The notes beneath the pieces are model-generated. The model did not search any database. It was given only the letters and a program-made list of their open reading frames with translations, and was not told the DNA's origin. Position numbers and translations under genes: made by a program. Positions 6,044-10,637 of a DNA stretch of 10,637 nucleotides are shown piece after piece (positions within the stretch are counted from its first letter, which is position 1; every line of letters begins with the position of its first letter). Location: assembly GCA_964567045.1 (NCBI GenBank), contig CAZMLE010000109.1, forward strand, positions 1 to 10,637. Direction: 5' to 3'. The DNA is from JAFNGF01 sp964567045. GTDB lineage: Bacteria; Planctomycetota; Phycisphaerae; Sedimentisphaerales; Anaerobacaceae.

Positions 6044-6805
6044 TTAAGCCCTGCGTTTTCTTAGCAGCCCCAATGAGCCTAGACCTAACAGCGCTATTGT
6101 TACCGGCTCCGGGACTTGGATAATGTAGTCTTGGTTTCCTTCGGAAATAAAGACTCGCAGGTCTGCCTCGGGCCCAGTGCCATCCAGAGCGTGTAACCAA
6201 TCGTTGGCTGTAGCGGCGCCCTCCGTCCAGCACCTCAAACCAAGGTCACCGGGCGTCCCATCTACCGTGACATCCCAGCCCAGTGGGGATGGTGGAAGGT
6301 CCTCGTAAAGGATCTCCCATATAGCTGCTGTAAAAGCTGCGGCGCGGCTATTCTGCTGTGAAGTAAATGGTTCACCGTTAACCCAGGCTGGGTCAAAGAA
6401 TCTGCCCCACAGTTCGCGGATATATTCGGCCTTTTCAAAGCCTATCGGACCGCCCAGAAAGTCGGTTGGCTTAGGTGCTTGCTCCGGAAGAACCACGTCA
6501 TAAGTTGTTGTACCGGTTGGCGCTTCTTCAGGCGGTTCGAAGCAGAAGGCTGCAATTAGGCCGTTCGGCCAGATATTTCCCTGGCCGGTGCCACCGGTCT
6601 TGGTGAACAAATAAATCCCACCGTAGCCGCTAATGCCATTGAGGTTGTCGCCCCAAACCCAAATCGTGCTCTCTGCGCCATAGCCAATTTTATTTATCTC
6701 GATGGTGCCGAGGGGCGTAGCCTTTGTCAGGCAAGCAAGGGCCAGAGCGGTCGCTATACCTACGATAAATACCTTTCTCTTTGCTATTGTTACGTTCCTG
6801 TTCAT
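6044..6805 (-). CDS. PEP-CTERM exported protein with a thioester-domain-like core
   Basis: A 253-residue exported protein from the ATG at 6805; a TTG five codons upstream (6820) is less likely. Residues 1-30 form a signal peptide (KRK, then FIVGIATALALACL). The C-terminus is a clear PEP-CTERM sorting tag: VPEPVTIA, a hydrophobic stretch, then LRKRRA (231-253). Such tags are processed by exosortase and direct proteins to the cell surface. The core has an early cysteine (C88 in AAFCFEP) and the helix FTAAIWEILYED (158-169). In thioester domains the matching helix is TQxAIW, with the Gln bonding to the Cys; here that Gln is Thr159. The SPLGWDVTVDGTPGD segment is one I recall from planctomycete members. 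Partners are not encoded nearby. The export call is firm and the thioester link tentative. Confidence 0.85.
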   Translation of the reverse strand: MNRNVTIAKRKVFIVGIATALALACLTKATPLGTIEINKIGYGAESTIWVWGDNLNGISGYGGIYLFTKTGGTGQGNIWPNGLIAAFCFEPPEEAPTGTTTYDVVLPEQAPKPTDFLGGPIGFEKAEYIRELWGRFFDPAWVNGEPFTSQQNSRAAAFTAAIWEILYEDLPPSPLGWDVTVDGTPGDLGLRCWTEGAATANDWLHALDGTGPEADLRVFISEGNQDYIIQVPEPVTIALLGLGSLGLLRKRRA

Positions 6806-6927
6806 TTTTTTATCCGCCAAAGAATATTCCCTGTTTTCTTACGGTTCCTGATAAGCAACCGAGTTCAGAACGATCCGTTTCAATATGCTTCCATGTTTTA
6901 CAAAAAGCTGCTGCCTGTAGAGTAAGA

Positions 6928-6956
6928 AATATAAGATGCTAAGCATTAGCAGCACA
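6928..6956 (-). promoter_or_regulatory. Candidate promoter with spacer palindrome for the PEP-CTERM gene
   Basis: Minus-strand TATATT (6928-6933) and TGTGCT (6951-6956) are 17 bases apart; the -35 match is weak. The spacer is filled by the palindrome TGCTAATGCTTAGCA (6937-6951), itself enclosed by a wider inverted repeat, TGCCTGT (6912-6918) and ACAGGCA (6956-6962). This would suit a repressor site. It would leave a leader of roughly 115 bases. Confidence 0.3.
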
Positions 6957-7004
6957 CAGGCATTTGCTTGTCATTTCTGGCTCGTCCCTTCAAAGTGCCA
7001 TTTC

Positions 7005-7157
7005 TCAGCAGTGGTTTATTGACTCCTGTCTTTCGAGAAGTCCGATTATTTGTCCGGCCTGTTCCCGCATCTGGGTCAGGGACCGGACGCCTTTTTGGGG
7101 AGGAAAACTGTGTGCCCTAAGATGAACCTTTCTCACCCGTCCTCCCTGGCGTCTCAA
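7005..7157 (-). pseudogene. Unassigned short frame, possible gene remnant
   Basis: A 50-codon open frame from TTG after a TAG, ending in TGA. It reads RVRKVHLRAHSFPPQKGVRS and then an amphipathic helix-like LTQMREQAGQIIGLLERQE. The composition looks coding rather than random. I cannot place the family. It may be the tail of a lost gene, given the other remnants to its right. No start signal is convincing. Confidence 0.25.
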
Positions 7158-7216
7158 TACAAACTAATATATCTGGTCCGGTGAATAAGTCAACAGAAAA
7201 GTCCTATAAAATAAGA

Positions 7217-7388
7217 TGATTTTTTGTAGCAGCCATGAATAGGCTGGCAAAAGCGGTAATTGTGCAGTCGCCGGCCTATCGAAGCAACGAAAATAAGGAG
7301 CCTTTCGACGCTGTTTCCGTGCCCGAAGTCCAAAGATGCGGTTTGACAAGGTAACTGTTAAACAGGGCCCACTAATACCGCGGCTTGT
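7217..7388 (+). pseudogene. Decayed partial copy of the 5207-5902 gene
   Basis: From 7298 the DNA GAGCCTTTCGACGCTGTTT follows the 3' end of the 5207 gene (GAGCCTTTCGATCCTGTTT) and stays alignable to about 7388. The peptides match as EPFDPV / EPFDAV, then VRLEKITVTQG against MRFDKVTVKQG. A one-base loss between these blocks (near 7327-7334) breaks the frame. A looser match upstream, NRLAKA against DRLATA, suggests the copy reaches back to about 7217-7236; the remainder is gone. It is a fragment of a duplicated or related gene, not expressed as a whole. Confidence 0.6.
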
Positions 7389-7422
7389 TGCGGCATCGTG
7401 GCGCAGTTTTTGGCTTTTCCGC

Positions 7423-7605
7423 TTATGGTTTTACTGCCCGGTCGTGTATCTTGATGTCATCAATCAGGCCGGACCAGAAAAACTGCCGGCTCGAGGGCCT
7501 TTGCGGCCCGATGCTGTATCAAAGGAGCGCCACGATGGGCGAGCCCAGAGCTAACCCTGGATGCCATCTCATACGCAGGGTGTCTTCGAGAGCATCATCG
7601 TCTGG
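7423..7605 (-). pseudogene. Tail of a LamG/concanavalin-like protein gene
   Basis: The last 32 codons before TAA read YSIGPQRPSSRQFFW, then SGLIDDIKIHDRAVKP-stop. The G-L-I-D-D-[IV]-[KR]-I-[YH]-[DN]-R-A pattern is the standard end of LamG-type (concanavalin A-like) domains, which are abundant in planctomycetes. An in-frame TGA at 7519-7521 interrupts it. The upstream part, back to a TAG at 7606-7608, no longer resembles the domain and overlaps the end of the radical SAM gene. The N-terminal body of the gene is missing. Confidence 0.6.
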
Positions 7606-8980
7606 CTAACCTATACAGCAGCAGAGGCAGATGAAGAAGTGCGCTCGTCAAGTCGCGTCCGCTGACAAGCCCAATTCGCTGGGCCTTTCTGACGATACGG
7701 ATGAGCTGCGGCAGATCGTAGAACTCCGACCGGATGCGGTTGCGGATTTGCCTGAGCTCCTTGCGTCCGTAACGGTCAGAATATACCGGACCGCCGATAC
7801 GTTCGTAGTAGTAGCCCGGCGTTTTCTCAACCACTTCCTTTAGGGGCGAGAACTTCTCGATGCGGAGTTTGTGGAAATTGATGGAATCCAGGTTGAGCTC
7901 TTTGGCGAACTTCGGGATGTAGAGCATCTCTTCTTCCGTCTCGCCGATGTTGCCGTAGATAAAGTAGCCATGCAGAAAGAAGTCGTATTGCGTCAGAACC
8001 GCAAACGCCTCCCGGACTTGCTGTTGGGTGATGCCCTTTTGGAGCTGCTTCAAGATGCGGTCGTGCGGCGACTCGATCCCGATCAGGAAGACCTTGAACC
8101 CCGCCTCTTGCGCCTTGTCGAGCAGCCTGCGATGCCTGGCCACATCAACCCGGGCCTGGACAACAAAGGTCTTCTTGATGTTGTTCTCGATAATCAGATC
8201 GCAAAGCTGTTCGCTCCTCTTGGGGTTGGTGAAGAAATTGTCATCGCTGAAGAGCACGACATCGGCCGTAATCGTCTTGAATTCTTCAATGACCGATTCG
8301 ACCGGTCGTTCGGTGTAGCTTCTCCTCTGGCCAAGCGGGTTTAGACTGAATGTGCAGAACTTGCATTTGAAGGGACACCCCCGCGTTGTCAGTACCGTAT
8401 CGAACGTGTGGCTGGTAAATCGAACACCGTGCTGAGCAAAGCAATAATCGTGCCTTCGTAGCGACCGGTCTGGAAATGGGATACGCGCGATGTCGGGAAG
8501 AGGATGGATTTCGTTGTGTATGATTCTTCCGTTGTCGCGATAGGAAAGCCCGCGGATATCCTTGTACAGGACGCCCGTGACGATCTGTCTGATGATCTCT
8601 TCGCCCTCACCTCGTACGACCAGGTCGATATTCGGACATCGCTCGAACAGGTACTCGACTTCCTGCGTTGCTTTGTAGCCCCCAACGACCGTGCAGACTT
8701 CACGAGGCAACTGAGAGACGAAATCACAGATTTTTTTGAACTGAGATTCCCATCGGATGCTAATGCACAGAAGATCGACCTGGTTCCTGATGAACGAGCC
8801 CAGTGCCTTGGGGTCCTGGTAGGCCTTATCATACCGAAGGTCCAGAAGCGTCACCTTGCCGACCAGGTCTTTCATGCTCGCGGCGATGTACTCAAGGCCG
8901 GTCGGAGGGAAAATCCCCATGGCTGCGGTAGAATCCCCGAAATACGGGTTCAAGGCCAGAACGTGCTTGTATTTGACCAT
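7595..8980 (-). CDS. B12-binding-domain radical SAM protein
   Basis: An enzyme of 461 residues from the ATG at 8980; a GTG 13 codons upstream gives a tail (RASAALFRYNLC) that looks like read-through of the promoter. The N-terminal half (about 1-130) has the cobalamin-binding-type Rossmann layout: LALNPYFG, IFPPTGLEYIAASM, VVGGYKATQE and DLVVRGEGE. No DxHxxG motif is visible, as in many members. The radical SAM core has TTRGCPFKCKFC (cluster cysteines C202, C206, C209), SDDNFF, FLIGIESP and GYFIYGNIGETEEE. The C-terminus, rich in R and K, ends LLYRLARR. The substrate is unknown; relatives include methyltransferases and ring-forming enzymes. No lipid, peptide or antibiotic partner gene is adjacent. 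The family call is firm. Confidence 0.9.
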   Translation of the reverse strand: MVKYKHVLALNPYFGDSTAAMGIFPPTGLEYIAASMKDLVGKVTLLDLRYDKAYQDPKALGSFIRNQVDLLCISIRWESQFKKICDFVSQLPREVCTVVGGYKATQEVEYLFERCPNIDLVVRGEGEEIIRQIVTGVLYKDIRGLSYRDNGRIIHNEIHPLPDIARIPFPDRSLRRHDYCFAQHGVRFTSHTFDTVLTTRGCPFKCKFCTFSLNPLGQRRSYTERPVESVIEEFKTITADVVLFSDDNFFTNPKRSEQLCDLIIENNIKKTFVVQARVDVARHRRLLDKAQEAGFKVFLIGIESPHDRILKQLQKGITQQQVREAFAVLTQYDFFLHGYFIYGNIGETEEEMLYIPKFAKELNLDSINFHKLRIEKFSPLKEVVEKTPGYYYERIGGPVYSDRYGRKELRQIRNRIRSEFYDLPQLIRIVRKAQRIGLVSGRDLTSALLHLPLLLYRLARR

Positions 8981-8986
8981 GCAAAG

Positions 8987-8992
8987 ATTATA
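8987..8992 (-). promoter_or_regulatory. -10 box of an apparently leaderless radical SAM message
   Basis: A perfect TATAAT on the minus strand ends six bases (CTTTGC) before the ATG at 8980. With normal spacing, transcription would begin at or within a base or two of the ATG, leaving no room for a ribosome-binding site, and none is seen. The -35 position at 17 bases is poor (GTGCAT). Confidence 0.45.
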
Positions 8993-9074
8993 GCGGAAAA
9001 GAGCCGCAGATGCACGCACTTAAAATAAAATTGAAAATTGTCAATTTACAATTGGGCTGCAAGGTGCCTTTTTC

Positions 9075-9168
9075 AGACACGGATTTCGCGGATTCACACT
9101 GCTTTGTAATGGCTTGGCCATCCTCCCGAGAGGGACTGCTAATTTTCTTGCCGTGTTAATCTGTGTCT
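9075..9168. repeat. Imperfect inverted repeat pair AGACACGGATT / AATCTGTGTCT
   Basis: The arms at 9075-9085 and 9158-9168 match in 10 of 11 positions when one is reversed and complemented. The interior contains a second ATTTCGCGGATTC block and the TCCC-GAGA-GGGA hairpin. It could be a small non-autonomous repeat or a hairpin element; no target duplication was recognised. Confidence 0.45.
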
Positions 9169-9180
9169 TATTCTAATTCT

Positions 9181-9257
9181 GCCACAGAGAAGACACCGAG
9201 TCCACAGAGGGAAAAAAGAATAATTGGATTCTCTGAGTTCTCTGTGAACTCTGTGGC
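9181..9257. repeat. CACAGAG inverted repeat element
   Basis: GCCACAGAG (9181-9189) pairs perfectly with CTCTGTGGC (9249-9257). Inside, a second CACAGAG (9203-9209) faces a second CTCTGTG (9240-9246), around an A/T-rich centre. Similar CCACAGAG...CTCTGTGG intergenic blocks are common in planctomycete and other environmental genomes as I recall them. The element ends directly before the promoter of the GLUG gene. Confidence 0.55.
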
Positions 9258-9265
9258 AAAAAAAC

Positions 9266-9293
9266 TTGCTTAGTTCCGATAAATCAGTATAAT
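9266..9293 (+). promoter_or_regulatory. Candidate promoter of the GLUG gene
   Basis: A perfect TATAAT (9288-9293), with TTGCTT (9266-9271) 16 bases upstream. Transcription would start near 9300, giving a leader of about 45 bases that includes AAAGGAGG (9332-9339), six bases before the ATG. That is the only textbook-strength ribosome-binding site in the window. Confidence 0.5.
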
Positions 9294-9345
9294 ACGCTTT
9301 GTACAACGAGAAGGCGTTCAACTCATCTATTAAAGGAGGCGGAAT

Positions 9346-10637
9346 ATGCGTGGCTTAGACAATCGTATTAGGCCGATACTGGCAGTGCTTGCCGTTTGTT
9401 TATTGGGGCAAGTTTGCCAGGCCAAATACGGCGGGGGAAGCGGAACAGCGGACGACCCATACCAGATCGCTACCGCAGCCGATTTGATTGGCCTGGGCGA
9501 GGATCCCAATGATTACGGCAGGCACTTTATCCTGACAGCCGACATCGACCTGGACCCCAACCTGCTCGGTGGAAAGCTCTTTGACAAGGCTGTCATCGCC
9601 GCGGATACTGACCCAAATGACATGTTCTCTCAGTTCCAGGGAACTTCCTTCACGGGCGTTTTCGACGGTGCCCAACACACGATCTCGCATCTGACAATCA
9701 CGGGTGCGGACTACCTGGGACTCTTTGGCCGGTTGGCATCTGGGGCCGAGGTCAAGGACCTGGGCTTACTGGATGTCAACATAACCAGTTCAGGTGGCCC
9801 CGTCGGCAGCCTGGTCGGCTACAACTCCGGCAGCATCACCAACTGCTACAGCACCGGTCGCATCAGTAGCCCTTTGGATGTCGGTGGGGTGGTGGGGCGG
9901 AACGATGGAGATGTGATCCAGTGCTATAGCACCGGGGCGGTCAGCGGCGCTTACGACGCCGGTGGCGTAGTGGGAAAAAACTCAGGTACTGTGACCCAAT
10001 GCTACAGCACTGGTACGGTTAGCGGCACCGCTGACTTCATCGGCGGGCTGGTTGGCGACAACGACCGCGGCGCCGTGACTCGGTGCCGCAGCACCGGGCC
10101 TGTCAGGGGGCGTGACTATCTCGGTGGCCTAGTGGGGCGGAACGACGGAGATGTGGTCCAGTGCTACAGCACCGGAGCGGTCAGCGGCGCTGGCGGCTAT
10201 GGCGGTGTCGGCGGCCTTGTCGGGGAGAATCAGGGCGCTGTGGCCCACTGTTACGGCACGGGAGCGGTCAGTGCCGGTGGGGAATATGTCGGCGGGCTCG
10301 TGGGACGGAACTGGTGGGGCACGGTGATCCATAGCTTCTGGGACATCGAGACCTCAGGTCAAGCCGAGACATTATGGAGTGCGGGCATAGGCAAGACGAC
10401 CACCCAGATGCAGACAGCCAGCACATTCCTCCTCTGGGGTACATCGGAGAAAGGGGGAATCTGGACCATCGATGAGGGCAGAGACTGCCCCAGACTATGG
10501 TGGGAAGATGCACCTGGAAAACCTATAGCCGGAGCCTACTACTATGGAGGAGGCAGCGGTACCCAACCCGATCCCTATGTGGTCTACACGGCAGAGGAAC
10601 TTAATGTGATTGGCTTGATTCCCTTTGACTGGGACAA
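9346..10637 (+). CDS. Secreted GLUG-repeat protein (3' partial)
   Basis: Open from the ATG at 9346 to the right edge; 430 codons visible. A signal peptide spans about 1-26 (PILAVLAVCLLGQVCQA), followed by KYGGGSGTADDPYQIATAADL and ADIDLDP, the entry module of these proteins. From about residue 155 come six GLUG-type repeats of 26-29 residues with the frame G-x-V-x-x-C-Y-S-T-G-x-V-S-G and G-G-L-V-G, then a degenerate seventh (RNWWGTVIHSFWDIETSG). A second YYYGGGSGT-x-x-DPY module begins near residue 396, so a further repeat block probably lies beyond the edge. Such repeats form beta-helix-like surface proteins; the role is probably adhesive or structural. Two repeats are nearly identical in DNA (9892-9951 and 10132-10191). 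No sorting tag is visible because the end is missing. Confidence 0.88.
   Translation, partial: MRGLDNRIRPILAVLAVCLLGQVCQAKYGGGSGTADDPYQIATAADLIGLGEDPNDYGRHFILTADIDLDPNLLGGKLFDKAVIAADTDPNDMFSQFQGTSFTGVFDGAQHTISHLTITGADYLGLFGRLASGAEVKDLGLLDVNITSSGGPVGSLVGYNSGSITNCYSTGRISSPLDVGGVVGRNDGDVIQCYSTGAVSGAYDAGGVVGKNSGTVTQCYSTGTVSGTADFIGGLVGDNDRGAVTRCRSTGPVRGRDYLGGLVGRNDGDVVQCYSTGAVSGAGGYGGVGGLVGENQGAVAHCYGTGAVSAGGEYVGGLVGRNWWGTVIHSFWDIETSGQAETLWSAGIGKTTTQMQTASTFLLWGTSEKGGIWTIDEGRDCPRLWWEDAPGKPIAGAYYYGGGSGTQPDPYVVYTAEELNVIGLIPFDWD
9892..10191 (+). repeat. Near-identical 60-base repeats in the GLUG gene
   Basis: 9892-9951 and 10132-10191 are 240 bases (80 codons) apart and agree in 56 of 60 positions. 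Three differences are silent and one changes Ile to Val. The intervening repeats are much more diverged from them, so this looks like a recent copy or gene-conversion event within the array. Confidence 0.75.

Larger units (their letters stand above)
6806..7594. other. Gene-poor region with decayed genes
   Basis: No intact gene could be supported across about 790 bases. From left to right it holds the leader of the PEP-CTERM gene with a palindrome at 6937-6951, an unassigned short minus frame (7005-7157), an AT-rich stretch, the decayed copy of the 5207 gene (7217-7388) and the LamG-like tail (7423-7605). Remaining bases show nothing recognisable. Confidence 0.55.
8981..9345. other. Intergenic region of nested inverted repeats
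   Basis: Divergent spacer between the radical SAM and GLUG genes. It holds AAATTGTCAATTT (9035-9047), the imperfect repeat pair at 9075-9085 and 9158-9168, a GNRA-type hairpin TCCC-GAGA-GGGA (9124-9135), the CACAGAG/CTCTGTG family at 9181-9257, then the promoter of the GLUG gene. No coding sequence is supported. Confidence 0.6.

Noticed and set aside
7336..7554. Plus-strand frames of 72-74 codons in the gene-poor region
   Set aside because: Only the first few codons (MRFDKVTVKQG) are meaningful, and these belong to the decayed copy of the 5207 gene; the rest is antisense to the LamG-like tail.
7871..8344. A 157-codon plus-strand open frame inside the radical SAM gene
   Set aside because: Antisense shadow of a well-supported enzyme; no ribosome site and no family resemblance.
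7595..8980. A radical SAM natural-product or RiPP cluster
   Set aside because: No precursor peptide, protease, transporter or second modification enzyme is adjacent; neighbours are remnants and a GLUG surface protein.
8504..9028. A 174-codon plus-strand open frame covering the N-terminal part of the radical SAM gene
   Set aside because: Antisense to the B12-binding domain; its peptide shows only the mirror of that coding sequence.
9181..9257. CRISPR-like array or terminator at the CACAGAG repeats
   Set aside because: The repeats are only seven to nine bases, in inverted rather than regularly spaced direct order, and no T-run follows on the plus strand.

Overview
The window looks like a chromosome segment from a member of the Planctomycetota, most likely the Phycisphaerae/Sedimentisphaerales group. 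This is inferred from gene style, not from a marker gene. The clues are a large single-pass protein whose anchor segment (WRIIMKSPITKLAAAAVI) is of a kind I recall from this group, a PEP-CTERM secreted protein, and a GLUG-repeat secreted protein with the Y-GGGSGT-x-x-DPY module found in these genomes. Base composition is uneven: the first gene is visibly AT-rich and the GLUG gene GC-rich.

Layout: (1) 1-2112: a plus-strand gene for a membrane-anchored protein with three carboxypeptidase-regulatory-like domains and a thioredoxin-fold domain lacking its CxxC. It is probably cut by the left edge and ends at a good intrinsic terminator. (2) 2121-5070: a minus-strand block transcribed pyrF, mntA, hepT remnant, murD. 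It joins pyrimidine synthesis, a MNT/HEPN toxin-antitoxin locus whose toxin has lost its middle, and peptidoglycan precursor synthesis. murD carries two NNCTCGT heptamer arrays and a short palindromic repeat read through in frame. (3) 5071-5206: a divergent promoter region in which both strands have a -10 box at almost the same place, and in which an inverted repeat brackets the pyrF ribosome-binding site. (4) 5207-5902: an unrecognised membrane-anchored protein. (5) 6044-6805: a PEP-CTERM exported protein on the minus strand. (6) 6806-7594: no intact gene. It holds a decayed, frameshifted partial copy of the 5207-5902 gene, the tail of a LamG-type gene with an internal stop, and an unassigned short frame. 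(7) 7595-8980: a B12-binding radical SAM enzyme on the minus strand, apparently with a leaderless start. (8) 8981-9345: an intergenic region of nested inverted repeats, then a promoter and a strong ribosome-binding site. (9) 9346 to the right edge: an incomplete secreted GLUG-repeat protein.

The genes do not form one visible pathway. pyrF and murD are housekeeping genes; the other intact genes encode a thioredoxin-like anchored protein, exported surface proteins and one radical SAM enzyme of unknown substrate. I see no CRISPR array, rRNA, tRNA, integrase or intact insertion sequence. I do not see convincing evidence for a new multi-gene system. The most informative signals are the toxin deletion beside an intact MntA, the repeat insertions tolerated inside murD, the gene graveyard at 7000-7600, and the loss of predicted key residues in both the thioredoxin-like and the thioester-like domain.
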